From Solen grandis (lineage: Eukaryota; Mollusca; Bivalvia; Adapedonta; Solenidae), in the NCBI GenBank assembly GCA_021229015.1, contig CM037781.1, positions 34,950,759-35,014,758 of the forward strand: DNA of 64,000 nucleotides, in the 5' to 3' direction. The stretch's first letter is position 1; each line of letters opens with the position of its first letter. The notes under the pieces are model-generated. The model saw nothing but the letters and a program-made list of their open reading frames with translations, ran no database searches and was not told the origin of the DNA. Positions 44,797-57,255 of the stretch are shown here, piece by piece. A program made the position numbers and the translations under genes.

Positions 44797-47700
44797 GTAA
44801 GTACAATAGATTTCATCACGTATCCTGTTGTAGGTATTGTGTTGTGCTGACTGACTTTACAGGTAGATTCGTAGATTTCTGCTTTTTATCGATTTGATTG
44901 GTTTCGAACTGATTGCATAATCATACATTCCATGATGACAATCAATATTCCTCTTACATTCTTTAAAGAAAGTAAATCAGATTTCTGAAAATAGAGAAAC
45001 GTTTACTTATGCAGTCATTCAAAATTTATGTTCCAGAAGTTGACACTTCAGTCTTGAGACATGGACATGATGCTGACAACAGATTTTATCCATATCTGTA
45101 TATAAGTACCTGTAGAGAGTTCTGGATGAAATTTGTTGACATTGACAGATCAGTTATCTTGACAGTCTCGCCATTTTTTTCTTGCCTCCTCCCTACTATG
45201 GGTCCCTAGCATTATTTTGAACTTCATAATCATCTCAACCATTCAAATACTACCCTCTCGTCAACATCATGTACTCTGCCATTAGTGTTATGGATAATGT
45301 ATTATAGTAGACCATGCAAGGACCAACAGTGTTTACACTTGGTAGACTGATCAAATGGTTCGCTGTGGGTTTGAATCTAGACAGGATCATTGAAATTTTT
45401 TAAGTGAGGAAGCATTCCAGGTGGCTTTTGCCATTTGCAGTAGGTGATTCTACCCGTTTGCCTTTGGGCAATTAAGGTTCTTCCTTTAGCTGAACATTGT
45501 GTATGACTGACAGACTGTTGCAGCGACGGCAAACTGATAATCAACACATTGTACTTTAAATTTAATCTACAATTCTCTACCAGATTTTTTTTCAGCTTTT
45601 TGAGGGGAAGATGACCTATACCATTTGGATTGGGAATTTTTTTTTTTGCGAAAATATCAGAAAGTGGAAAAAAAATGCTCAATAATTTACAGTAAATCAA
45701 GGGAATGACAACAAAGTACATCAGATTCTATGGATTACTCCAGAACATTCATTAATGAATCTGATTAGGAGGCGGAGTTTATACTGATAAATAGTCAAAA
45801 ATTGCAGTTATAATTCTGGTGCATTCTCTGGTAAAAATGTATGTGACCATCCAAAAATTTTAACATGTAAGACTCAAATCGTGGGAAGGTACGTCCCAGA
45901 TAGTGGGCCGATTTGAAAATCGTTGACCAATGATGCCGTCATTTCCAATTAATGGGCAAGTTTTGAAATGGGTACCAATTGAACAATTCAGTGATAAATG
46001 ATGGGGTAGCGTTAATGACTAGAATGATCTTCTCACAACTTGCAGATAGTCAAAGACACTTTCGTTGACCTCTGAAATATTTACACTTTTTACCAGATTA
46101 AAGATGTTTTGGTCCCAATTTAGGTTTTTATACTTTGGATCCTGCATCCTCCATCATTAAGTCCATCTCAGCCTAGAATCAATTGGGGTTTTAGTTTTTG
46201 AACAGCGGCTTTATTCTTTTCATAATAATTTCGATATTTATTTCGATACTCTATGACATTTGGAACAGTGCTGAATACTGGCTTTAAAAACAGTTGAAAA
46301 AGTCCCAGTTGTGAAGCATCCTGCCTTCTGGTGTTTCTATTGACATATTAGGTACAATGTATATGTGAAGGGCTCCATGAAGAGCTTGCATACATGGTTG
46401 GGATCTAAAGATAGTGAGTTTGTACCATGTTATGATTAAAAAAAAAAATAAAAAAATTATGATCTTGACAGTCATAAGTCAGGGCTCTCGATCCCTATAT
46501 ATGAAGTCAATATTTGGAACCATTTCTCCAGCCAAAAAGTATGCTTTTTGCCCCACATTTTCAAGTAAATTTCCCCAATAATTGAAAATGAAAGAGCTCA
46601 CATAGAAAAAAAAGAATAGGTCAAGTGGTAGATTGTTAAAAAAGAATGGGTCAAGTGGTGGATTGTTGTAAGTTGTCTACCATTTGATTTCTATTTCAGT
46701 TTGGAATGGAGCTTTGATTTCATATATATTTTTTATTTATATATAATTATTGTATATAATGTCCAGCAAAAATTGCCTGAGTGAGAAGTATGCTTACATG
46801 GTGTTTTTTTCCTTTTTTGTCAGTTGCTATTCATAGCAGGGTTTTCCTTAAGAATCAGAGACTGAGTAGAAGTCTAATTTTAAATTGTAGGAGGCAGTGG
46901 GGTCTGGGGGTCCTACGTTTTGTGATTTCTTTTTTCTCACTTTCTTTGAATTATTCCTTTTTTTTAATTACAATTTGGCAAGTTTGAACCGGCCAAGAAA
47001 GGATTTGAGGCTGTCAAATCTGCCGCCAGTCGCATCTTTAGGAAAACCAAGCAGAGGCATTTAAATTCCCCTCTTTACATTCATTCAGTTTTTCCCAAAT
47101 TTGCTTTTTACTGCAGGACATTTTTCTCTCCCCAATCTCAAGAAAACAGGGTGCCCCCTCAGCTTTGAAACTGGGGGTACAATAGCTGTTTTTCTTGCAC
47201 CCATTCATATAGAGAGGACCTACAAATTTGGGGGTAAATGGCCAATTGTAGGGGTACCCAAATGGACATGCTGGAAAATGGTGCTCTAAAAAATAAAAAC
47301 CTCCCTCCATATATGGTATCAAGGCAGGCTCCTTCCCCATCTTCAGAAAAAAGGCCTCTGTACTCAAAAAAAAAGAAAAAAAAAGAAAAGAAATGAATTC
47401 AGGGAAAAAATCACACTATTTTTGTTATTCAGGAAATAATTGATTTTAACATGCGTCTGGTATAGTGAAAGGCATTCTTTTAGGAGTAGCAGGAAGATAA
47501 TTAACTGATTCAGTAGCCAAGCTTTATGCTGTAAAAGCTTCTATACATGACAGTGGTAGCCATATTCATTGTTCTTGAAAGACAATTGCATCATTGCAAT
47601 GACTTAAGTAGAATGGGCGATTGTCTACTTCAACTTGTAGATTCCTTTTTTCGCTTAACCTTCATCTTGTCTGGTCTGGCCGTCTTTGTGAGTGAGTCAT

Positions 47701-48299
47701 ACATCAAAGGCAGCCATGTCTTGTAGCTTTGTTGGAAGATACTGTTTTTTTAGAAACTTGTTTTGATTTTGATGAAATCTTAAGTTTATGTCTTTATCAG
47801 AATAAAACAATCTGAATATCAGTGTTTGACTTAAATGTCAAGAGCCAGTTTTTTTAAGCTTTATACAATGGGACAGATATTCAAATCCATTCCCTGTGAG
47901 TAAGGAATTATTTGAACCCTGAGTTCATGAACAATTCATGAATGGCTTGAAATGTTTATGATTTCATGAATTGCATTTATCAATCCCAAAAGCAAATGAG
48001 AATTCTTTGAAATCATGTAAAATTCATCATGAACATTTGCTCAGGATTTTGCGATATATTTTCCAGATTTACTTAAAGTGGATGTTTTTGTATTCCCAAA
48101 TATCCTAGAAAATGACAGAATTTGTCCCTCTCAGAGTAGCTTTATAACATCACATCTCAGATGAAGTACAATGAGTATTTAAGGTAAATTAAAGTAAATT
48201 TTGTTAAATCTGACCAACCTTCATGTTGCTCAAAAGATGATGTTTTTAGACAAGACATGTTTTGAAATTCAAAATTTGGTAAACAGGTCAATAATTTCC
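44797..48299. other. Probable intron after the first F-BAR exon, non-coding
   Basis: Contains SINE-B at 45340. Two near-identical phrases (AAGAATAGGTCAAGTGGTA and AAGAATGGGTCAAGTGGTG, about 46610-46665) form a short direct repeat. Open frames at 45377 and 47038 (minus) are unsupported. Which side is intron depends on the orientation of this contig. Confidence 0.4.
45340..45545 (+). mobile_element. SINE-B, diverged
   Basis: GGTTCGCTGTGGGTTTGAAT, AAGTGAGGAAGCATTCCAGG, GATTCTACCCGTTTGCC, GTATGACTGACAGACTGTTG. Confidence 0.65.
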
Positions 48300-48655
48300 C
48301 CTCAGTGTCTGACCCCTGACACAGCATTTGACACTTAATTTTTGAGCCTGCAGGTATCCAGACAGAACATCTGTTTTGAAATTCAGGTTTATTATCATAA
48401 AAATATGAGATGGATTTACATGTATTCTCATATTTGGTCAAAAGGTTGCAATTTATTGAAAAGAAGAGGGTTACTAATAAAAATGTTTCATTATATAATC
48501 ATAAAAATGTTCATATAGATTTGCAACAAATGTGGCTGTTCAATTTAATTTTAATCAGAAAAATTTGGTGTCCCAACAGAACACCAGGCATGTCAAATCT
48601 TGAGTCCCTTCCCAATTATTGGTGTCCTTGAGATCTCGAGTCACCTTTAAGTGTC
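48300..48655 (+). repeat. Dispersed repeat C
   Basis: GACAGAACATCTGTTTTGAA, AACACCAGGCATGTCAAATC, CCCAATTATTGGTGTCCTTG. Confidence 0.65.
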
Positions 48656-48919
48656 CACTAATGCTCAAACAATATCGTAGTTAATGTTCTTAACTCATGC
48701 TGCATGGCAAAGAAAAATCTGTTGTTTCAATAATATGCCGGTACAGTGATAAAACAGACCACAGTGGTAGCCCCTCCAGACATGTGGGTTTTAATTCTCT
48801 GGATTCCCTCTCACAATAATGACCACTGTATTAAGGCCGCCAATCAAAGCCATCCAGAGTGATTTATATTCAAAAATTATGTGATAACTTGTTTCATAAT
48901 CTTTGTAAAATGAATAAAG

Positions 48920-49160
48920 TTAACCCTTTCCCTCCTAGAGGATACCATGAAAAGACCTATGCGAACAGCATAAAACCAGATCAGCCTGCGAGTAACTCGC
49001 AGGCTGATCAGGTTTTATGCTGTTCACTGCTCCTCAGTGGTCTGGAAATAAGGATTTTATAATTAAATTGGTAAGGTTTAACTGTGGTTTTCTGCAGATC
49101 AGGCTTTATGTGGTACCTATTGAGTGCGTCAAAATGAGTCTATATGAGCGAAAGGGTTAA
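48920..49160 (+). mobile_element. MITE-1, near full-length
   Basis: 241 bp, TTAA to TTAA, intact central hairpin. A separate 22-bp perfect inverted repeat starts 24 bp downstream. Confidence 0.9.
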
Positions 49161-49184
49161 TAAACCTTATTTTTAAAAGGTTTG

Positions 49185-49252
49185 GAGTTCAAGCTTTACT
49201 TGGAAATAAACTTAATATAGGTTAAATTTCTTTCCAAGTAAAGCTTGAACTC
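49185..49252. repeat. Perfect 22-bp inverted repeat with 24-nt loop
   Basis: Arms GAGTTCAAGCTTTACTTGGA+AA (49185-49206) and its exact complement (49231-49252). The predicted stem is perfect. It may be a small fold-back remnant or a structured transcript. No flanking target duplication seen. Confidence 0.8.
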
Positions 49253-49875
49253 GCAAAACTGGTAAAAACTTGCAAATCTTGTAGATGTAGCAGAACATCT
49301 TTTAAGTAGCAGCAGCAGATTGACAGGTTAATCGGCAGAGTTCTGGATTCATGTATATAGATGTTGAGATTGACCAGAATCCGGGATTCGACCAACAGGG
49401 GCCTTTCTTTGACAGATGGGGTACTGTGTAGAGTAGGTAACAGATGATCAATACAGGAAAAAGTCGTGGATTTTGTTTGGCTACTTTGGTTTAACCCTAT
49501 TTTCATGAAAGCTGTTTGCAATTGGAAAGGACATGTGCAATTATAAAAAGTTAAAAACTCAAAGTATTATGTATTAAAGTTTTCACTTATGTAAAACATC
49601 AGCATGTTTTACAAAGATTACTGGATTTTTCCCAAATTATCATTATTGGATTATAAAAGGTATACAAAACATATTTAAATTATGATGAATTTCTGTTCCT
49701 TTCTTCTGATAAATCAGATTTTGGATTTGAAATTACAAAGAAATATATAAGGGTTATAAAATATTACCAAAGTTAAGAAATATTTTAACTTTGTTTTGGA
49801 ATGTGACTCCAGATTAGCCTGTTTGTATCCATCACTTGGCTGTTTTATACTGTTTACCAGTACTAGTTTTTAATG

Positions 49876-50190
49876 GTGAGGCATTGCCGAGTGGTTAGAG
49901 CGTGCGCCTTGGGAGTGGAAGGTCATTGGATTGATCCCTGACCGTGTATACTCAAGTTCTATGTAAATTGGTAATGGTATAGCTCACTTGCTTGGCGCTC
50001 AGTATATAAGGGTAGTTCCAGGACTGATTGGACTGGTGTCAGGGTAATGTGACAGGTTGTGGTATCATGCCACATGTCTATGGTGTGATACTGCAGTGTG
50101 GCAGCACTATATCTGTCTCAGGTAGACATAGTCTCCAAATGACTGAAATACTGTCGGCAGGACATTAATCCCAACCAACAAGCAAGAAAA
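49876..50190 (+). mobile_element. SINE-A, full-length
   Basis: The best head in the window: GAGGCATTGCCGAGTGGTTA (A box) and GGTCATTGGATTGATCCC (B box), then CTTGGCGCTCAGTATATAAG, GGTATCATGCCACATGTC, AAATGACTGAAATACTGTC and tail CCCAACCAACAAGCAAG. Confidence 0.88.
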
Positions 50191-50944
50191 AAAAAAGAAG
50201 GAACGCATGCTTAAAACGGATAATTAAATAAAAATCCTGAGGTTCATGCGTTGTTTTAGTGGGTATACATACTGTTTCTAAATATAACTCCTCGGCAGTG
50301 CTAAAAAGCCCTGGAAACACACAGGTGGTTACAGTGGCTGCCATAGACTAGTGTTCTACTTTTAATATCCGTGTGGTGTTCTTCCACTCTAGATGTAGTT
50401 TTGTGTGATGTATATGCCAGCCTGTCAGGATTATTGTGCTCTGGATTGTACCAATTCACAGATCTTTGAGTTTTAGTATAGTGCACATTTTATATCATTT
50501 AGTGAATGTCAGTTTTGTGTAATGTTTGGAAAATTCAACTTTTAATGGTTAGGATGCATACATGGAAAGGACATGAAACATACCAAGTTAGAAGTTTACT
50601 GGATTTGTTTGTTTTGTGGTATAATTTGGGTCTATTTTTAAGGTATATTTGCTTGCATATTCATTCACCTTTGAATTAAGAGATTAAGAGGGAAGCTGTC
50701 AAGATCAAGAGGTGTCTAGATCTGTTTTACACTCATTGATTATTCCAGGAACTGTTGCACCTAGGTTGTCTCAAACTTTAAGTTTGGTCAGTGTCTGGCT
50801 GTTTAGGCTTAATATGGGTAAAAAAAATCATGGAAAATTAAATAATTTCATTATTTAGCTGCTATAATTAACCATGTGCTTTTGGTAAAGGTCTTTTCAC
50901 CACCTTTCTGGTAAATCCAACACAAAATAATTGGTAAATATATG

Positions 50945-51185
50945 TTAACCCTTTCCCTCATAGAGAACACCATGAAAAGACCTATGCGAACAGCATAAAA
51001 CCAGATCAGCCTGCGAGTGACTCGCAGGCTGATCAGGTTTTATGCTGTTTGCTGCTCCTCAGTGGTCTGGAAATGAGGATTTTGTAATTAAATTTGGTAA
51101 GGTTTAACTGTGGTTTTCTGCAGATCAGGCTTTATGTGATACCTGTTGAGTGCGTCAAAATGAGTCTATATGAGGGAAAGGGTTA
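50945..51185 (+). mobile_element. MITE-1, near full-length, right TTAA mutated
   Basis: Left end TTAACCCTTTCCCTCATAGA. The right end is GAGGGAAAGGGTTAG, so the last target base is changed. The hairpin loop reads TGA instead of TAA. Confidence 0.88.
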
Positions 51186-51281
51186 GAGACGAACCAATCC
51201 AGTTTTTAGAATCAAAGGGAAAAAAGGTTAGGATTTTAGTTGGTTGTACCTTAATAACTGTCAAAATGATCAGATAAATCA

Positions 51282-51303
51282 TCATCATCATCATCATCAT
51301 CAT
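51282..51303. repeat. (CAT)n microsatellite
   Basis: About seven CAT units, 100 bp after a MITE-1. Confidence 0.95.
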
Positions 51304-51372
51304 GTTGTGTAAGAATTTTGTAAGAAACATCCTGAACAACAACCATAGCATCGCAATATTTTTTTATCATAT

Positions 51373-51428
51373 TTAACCCTTTCCCTCATAGGTCTTTTCA
51401 TGGTGACCTCTGTGAGGGAAAGGGTTAA
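51373..51428. mobile_element. Minimal MITE-1 derivative, 56 bp
   Basis: TTAACCCTTTCCCTCATAGG, then CTTTTCATGG and TGACCTCTGTGAGGGAAAGGGTTAA. Only the terminal repeats and one subterminal segment remain; the whole interior, including the hairpin, is gone. TTAA is kept at both ends. Confidence 0.85.
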
Positions 51429-51537
51429 CACAATAGTGACAAATAATCAGTAAGGTCATTATTAATCATACTTGCCACCTTTATTATATGATGGTGCCAG
51501 GTGGACATTAGGCCATCATTACAAGTTTGTTTGTTAC

Positions 51538-51714
51538 TTGTAGTGCTCCGACCCTGAAATCTAGAGGTGGGTAGATATCATTTTTTCATTTTTTTTAAAA
51601 TTGAAATGATGGAAATATAGCCAATAGTGCTTTTTTTTCTACAGTATGGACAAAAAAGATTTAAAAAAAAATGAGTAGGGGCCATTTTGATTGGGTTGAT
51701 TGGAACACTACAAA
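51538..51714. mobile_element. MITE-6 copy
   Basis: Same ends and internal order as 31784-31978 (GTGCTCCGACCCTGAA, GGAAATATAGCC, CATTTTGATTGGGT, CACTACAAACGAAGATA). The interior is diverged. Confidence 0.65.
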
Positions 51715-51769
51715 CGAAGATATTTTTAAATTTCGGTCTTAGTGGTCAAAACTAGGAGGCCGTTTGTTC

Positions 51770-51960
51770 ATTCCCTGGCCATGACATACCATAGTAATTT
51801 AAATATATTAATACATGATCTCCTTTATATGCTTGATACTCAGCTGTCATATCTAAGGTACTCGCCCAGTGTCAGGACATGGGACTGTCAGTGTGGTATC
51901 ATGACATATACTCGGGGAGTGAGGCAGTAACTAGAACTGCTTCATATAATGACTGATATA
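51770..51960 (+). mobile_element. SINE-A, strongly diverged
   Basis: CTGGCCATGACATACCATAG, AGTGTCAGGACATGGGACTG, GTGTGGTATCATGACATAT. Confidence 0.5.
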
Positions 51961-52387
51961 AGCGATATTCTGTCCTCTGTCTTATCAATATCATCTTCAT
52001 TGTTAACAAATTATTATACATGTACCGTGTCTCTGCTTTAGAAGTGGAACTAATGCATTCCCACATTGCTGTCATTATGTGTACAGTCTGTTTACTGTAC
52101 TTTGTCTGTATTATGCCTGGAATGTGGTGCGGTTATGTCTACAAGTGGTTTATATCCAGAGATAGGAGTACCAGTATGCAACATAATGTGCAGCAACTAA
52201 TTGGCTATTAGGTTATAGATAGCCGTGGAGAAGATGAAATGTAACATTATTATACCCACCCTTCTCAAAAGTGGGGGCTATAGGGAATCACGTCCTTCAC
52301 TCAGATATTGTGTGAAACAAGGTGGGATTCAAGTGGGTGGGCTGTTAATCTCCTGTAGTGATAGTTCTAGTTTAATTTGTTAATACT

Positions 52388-52722
52388 GTGCAGTGGCTGT
52401 GTGGTTAGAGTGTCTGTCTGCCCTGGAATCCGGAGGTTGTGGGTTTGATCCCCGGCAGCACACAACAAACCAAAGTCATAACAAATGGTACTGGTATAGC
52501 GCGCTTGCTTGGACTGGTTTGCCTTGTGTCAGGATTATGTGACTGGGTGTGGAACCATGCCTCATGTCTACAGCATGAAACTTCTGTGTGGTATCATGCC
52601 ACCGACATATCTATGGCATGAAATTGCATTGTGGCTGCGCTAATTATCTGTCTCAAGTAAACATAGTCTCCATATGACTGAAATACAGTCTTCATGCAGG
52701 ACCCATTAAACTCAACAAACAT
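52388..52722 (+). mobile_element. SINE-A with internal duplication
   Basis: Head GGCTGTGTGGTTAGAGTG, GGTTGTGGGTTTGATCCCC. The body phrase ATCATGCCACATGTCTA..GCATGAAA occurs twice (about 52556 and 52590), so the middle is duplicated. Tail CCATTAAACTCAACAAAC. Confidence 0.82.
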
Positions 52723-55700
52723 TTATCAGCTAGAAATGTTTGGTTCATCAGTTTATTTCAATGCAATGTTATTTACTAGCGTACGTTAATGTAACCGAGG
52801 TGTTGAAACCTGCAGTTCATCTTATGTCAGACATGTTGACCCTGTTCTGTTACAGTAGATTTCTGCATCAAAGGTTTCCATTTGAGAAAGATATCCAAGG
52901 ATTCCATGTGATTTATTCTAAGATAAGATCGATAACACAGTTGAGAGTTTATTAACCGTATATCTCTTATTGACGTGTTTTGACGCCTTTCCAAACAGAG
53001 CAGGCCCAGATCAGACAGCTCCTTCCAGAAAACCTCAATCTGAATATATTTAGAGTAATATTCAAACAGTTCATATGTCAAAATTCAGACAGACATTCCC
53101 CACCCCCACCCCCAAACTCGTAAAAAAAGAACAAGAAAACAACCACCTGAAATTGGCATAAATGGATGATCATGAACCTAGAGCTGAGATAAGAAACTAA
53201 TTCAGTGATAATGTTGCCCTTTCTTCCAGCAATGTATTTGGTGTAAACCTATTAGAAAGGTGTAATATATCAGGTACAGATTGGCAGGCCTTTGATATTG
53301 GTGCAGTAATTGGTCTAGACAGTTGCAGTGTACTGGAATCTGAGCTGTCCAATTAACCTTTCACCTCATGAATATTCATGTGCAAATTTATGGCTTGATG
53401 AATATTGATTAACTGATTTATGAAACAATGGATTTTTCTTTACTGCAGACTGAAGAATGGTAGGAATAAACAGAGATTAGACCCTGATCATACTGTAATA
53501 CTGCTTCTGAATGGAGCTGTCTGATCTTCCTGTGTGTTCTTTTTGCAAATGCATCAAACTTTCTATATAAAGTAAAATATTATGGTTTTCATCAGATAAT
53601 TTGCTCCTTTGGTATGTTGCGGCAAGGGATCATACCAATAACCTCCTGGTTGGGGGATTATCAAGATAATGATGCCATAGGATGGTATATATACAACAAT
53701 ACAACTGTTAACCTCATAATTATCTAGATGTTTTGATGTCTTTATAATGACCAGACATTTTTTTTAGAAGCTGCATAGCCAGGAAATGACCATAATATCA
53801 TATTTTGGGGAAATGACATGAATTTTTTTCATAGGGTTAAAAATTCTTGGGGTAAGATGCAAATTTGGGGAAAACTGTATGAATTTAAAGAATTTTTCAA
53901 TGGGGAAAGCTTCCTCTGAATGGCCTCTGATAAAGAAGGGGGGAAAAAAAGCCCTTATTACAAGCATTAAGCAGACCCTGATCAGAGAGCTTCTTCAAGG
54001 AGCAGTCACGTCAGGGTCCCTCCTGTTTACTGGCATTTTAAGATTGTATCTGAGATTCCACAGTCGATCTTATAATTTACAGCAAAGAAAATCCCATTGT
54101 TTCATATTCCATTTAAAGTTTCTGATTAAATTAATATTCATCATGTGATCAATTTGTTCCTGAATATTCATCAGGTAAAGGTCTAATATTAGTTAGCACT
54201 AAACCGTGGCAAGTCAAAACCACAGATGTTTCCAATGTTGCTATATGACCACACAGATAATAAATTTAATCAGTGAGAAACCATTTACACAAAGGAAGTA
54301 GATATATCATCATACATATGTATATATCATTTCCCCAGGAAAGAAAAGATGTCCTTTCACTTTGTCCTTGGCAACAGCGGAGTGTAAACCTGACAGAATA
54401 ATTACTCCATACTTTCCCCACATTATTTCTAATTACCTGGCAGATAGCCTATTGTTCTGCATTTAATTAAGTGAAATAGGAGAGGAGATAGTGTGAATTT
54501 TATCTGACCAATCACAAGCAACCATTTAATTCCTCTGTGATTGCTAGATTTTGTATATTACATGTGGATTGCAATGCAGGAATACATTTAATCTAATTTC
54601 AACTCAGTATCACTCTGTCACTTAATGTTAAAATTCTAACCATTGAAATCCAGATCAAACAGAAAGTCCCAAAGTCATGATGATCTCCCCCTGTTTGTCC
54701 ATCTGTTAACAGTCAGTGTCCATTGTTCTCATAAGCAGAACTTCTATAAATTAATGATTTGATGAATTTCCTGGAGACTTAAGAGATTTCAGTATATATA
54801 ACCCCATATTCTGAGAATGTTCATGAAGTAAATTACCTGTAGATAAATTCCATTAAAATATATTCAGGGGAGAATAATTTAATTTAAGCTTAAATTGTCA
54901 CTGAGGCGTTACTCGATATTATGCCAATAATTGAACTGATAATTTTAAGAGCTTCCTAAATAGTAATGGATATCTGTAATTACTTGTCTATACAAATGTT
55001 TGCTTGTTATGTAGTTTCCTTGAATTCTTGACTGTTGACACATTGAGGTCAATTTGTTAAAAAGTGATTTTAGGTCTGACTGTCTAAGTTTTGGTAAAAT
55101 TATATTTTGCAGTGTTCTGAGGCATATTTCAAGTAGATTTAATTTTCAGATATATATACCTGTTTGCACTGTAAATGCAATGGTGAAATCTTCATCTCTT
55201 AACGCTTTATTATATTGAAGCAGTTTGACACGTAAAGGTAAACAGTGGAAACCCACATCAGTTACAGCTCTTAATGAAAGAACTGTCTGATCAGGGTCTC
55301 CCCTGTTAGCTCAGACATGCAGAATTTTAACTAAAATTCTATACAGTCTGTCTGGCAAATGAAAGTGACAATGAAAGTTTGCACCATATATACATATAAT
55401 TATATTCATATTATGTAATTTTGAACTGCAAATTCATTAAAAAAAATGTGGCAATGGCAGCCAAGTCTGCACCCATAACTACTTATATTTCTTAGGTGGA
55501 CTTAATTTTCATTTCTTCATTTTGGACTGCATGTAACATTTTTTTTATCAGGGGATGCTTGCCAAAAATTTATTGACTGAATTCTGAATTCAATAAGCAA
55601 ACTGTGCAGACCATGTTCAGACTACACAGGCTGATCTTGGTCTGCACTGGTCATAAAGGCTGCGTCATATTAGTGCCTACAGCATTGGAAGGGTTTATTA

Positions 55701-55844
55701 AGCTCTGCTCTGAATCAAAGCTTGTTCTTAATAGTTAAAAATTAGTAGAAAAACATAAAGACAATTGTATGTAAAAGTTTTTGTTTCAGGCCACAGGTTA
55801 TGTGACTTAATTTATGTCAATTTATCAGTTTATAATTATGTGGC
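52723..55844. other. Non-coding with a scattered GATCAG-phrase repeat
   Basis: CAGGCCCAGATCAGACAGCT (about 53003), CAGACCCTGATCAGAGAGCT (about 53971) and CTGATCAGGGTCTCCCCTG (about 55285) are related to blocks near 25890, 40415 and 43440. They suggest a further old dispersed family with GATCAG-centred ends. No gene. Confidence 0.4.
53600..53672 (-). mobile_element. SINE-A head fragment
   Basis: TTTGGTATGTTGCGGCAAGG followed by GATCATACCAATAACCTCC (B-box complement). Confidence 0.5.
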
Positions 55845-56069
55845 CCTCCCTAGTGGAGGAGTGGTCAGAATATCATCCCAGTAGCTTTTGAGGTCATAGG
55901 TTTGATTCCTGGCCATGACATATACCATGCAGTGTTAAATATGGTACTCAGAATTTGGGAATATTTTCCTTGTAAACAGTGCTCAGCATGTAAAGGCATT
56001 CCAGGACTTGTTGGCCTAGTGTCAGGATACATGTATAATGTGATAAGGTGTGGTATCATGCCACATGTC
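55845..56069 (+). mobile_element. SINE-A, 5' two-thirds, interrupted by MITE-1
   Basis: GAGGAGTGGTCAGAATATC, GAGGTCATAGGTTTGATTCC, GTCAGGATACATG, GGTATCATGCCACATGTC, then MITE-1 (56070-56311). Confidence 0.78.
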
Positions 56070-56311
56070 TTAACCCTTTCCCTCATATTGACTCATTTTG
56101 ACGCACTCAGTAGGTACCACATAAAGCCTGATCTGCAGAAAGCCAAACTCAAACCTTACCAAATTTAATTGTAAAATCCTCATTTCCAGACCACTGAGGA
56201 GCAGCGAACAGCATAAAACCTGATCAGCCTGCGAGTTACTCGCAGGCTGATCTGGTTTTATGCTGTTCGCATAGGTCTTTTCATGGTATCCTCTATGAGG
56301 GAAAGGGTTAA
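56070..56311 (-). mobile_element. MITE-1, full-length, inserted in a SINE-A
   Basis: 242 bp, TTAA to TTAA, intact hairpin (GCGAGTTACTCGC). It begins directly after the SINE-A phrase GTATCATGCCACATGTC, and the usual rest of the SINE does not clearly resume after it. Confidence 0.9.
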
Positions 56312-56940
56312 GTATGAACTTGTGTGATATCAGCAGCTGATTAGCTGTACTATTCGTCTAATGAAGACAGTGTCAAGCGAAATGTTTTAACAAACAAATG
56401 TATGCATGTATTATGTCAATCCTGTCAAGATGCCTCACTCATTGTATAGAATTATAATAATTATTGGATATGGCTTAATTTTCTTCCCCTCTTTTTTCAG
56501 GAACTGATATTTTTAGGCTTCTTATACCCCTCTCACTGAATTCATTCAAAATTCACACTAGTTTTCCTTAAAATTGTTGTTTTTTACCTGTAAACCTTCG
56601 TTAGAACATGGTTCTTATACTCCCTCTTAATATTTTACTGACAAAGTTCTAACTGCGATAATTTTAAATTCATGAATGCATAGTTCCTTGACCCACCTAT
56701 TAGCATATCTTAACAACAGATTACAGTTAGATTTTGTCACACAAACATGATGTTAACAAAGGTGCACATGTCATTGTTTGTGGCCAAACCTATTGTTATT
56801 CAAATAAAAGTTCGGGTCAGGGAACAATCCATTATCTGAAAACCTTGGGAATTTTTAAAAATCATTTTTTTCATTATCAGAACAATATGTGTAAAATTTC
56901 AATTTCATTGAAAATGGTTGCAAATTACAATGGCAGTACC

Positions 56941-57255
56941 GGTCACAGTGTCTGAGTTGTTAGAACATCCGCTCCAGAATTGGGAGGTCGTGGGTTTAAA
57001 TTCCCGGCCACGACATACCAAAGTCATATTAAAAAAGGTACTTGTATAGCTCCCTTGCTTGGTGCTCAGCATATAGGGGTAGTTGCAGAACTGGTTGGCC
57101 GGGTGTCAGGATAATGTGACTGGGTGTGGTATCATGCCACATATTTACAGCGTGATACTGCAGTGTGGCAGAACATATGATATCTCTCAAGAAGACATCG
57201 TCTCCAAATGACTGAAATGATGTCGGTAAGACGTTAAATCCTAACAAACAAACAA
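56941..57255 (+). mobile_element. SINE-A, full-length
   Basis: Head GTCTGAGTTGTTAGAACATC and GGTCGTGGGTTTAAATTCCC, body TTGCTTGGTGCTCAGCATAT and GGTATCATGCCACATATT, tail GACGTTAAATCCTAACAAAC. Confidence 0.85.

Noticed and set aside
47038..47367. 109-codon minus-strand frame
   Set aside because: No domain, no splice sites, and an overlapping plus-strand frame of similar quality. Composition is not coding-like.
49876..49960. tRNA gene
   Set aside because: A- and B-box-like motifs are present, but they belong to a SINE head with a long unrelated body. No complete cloverleaf.
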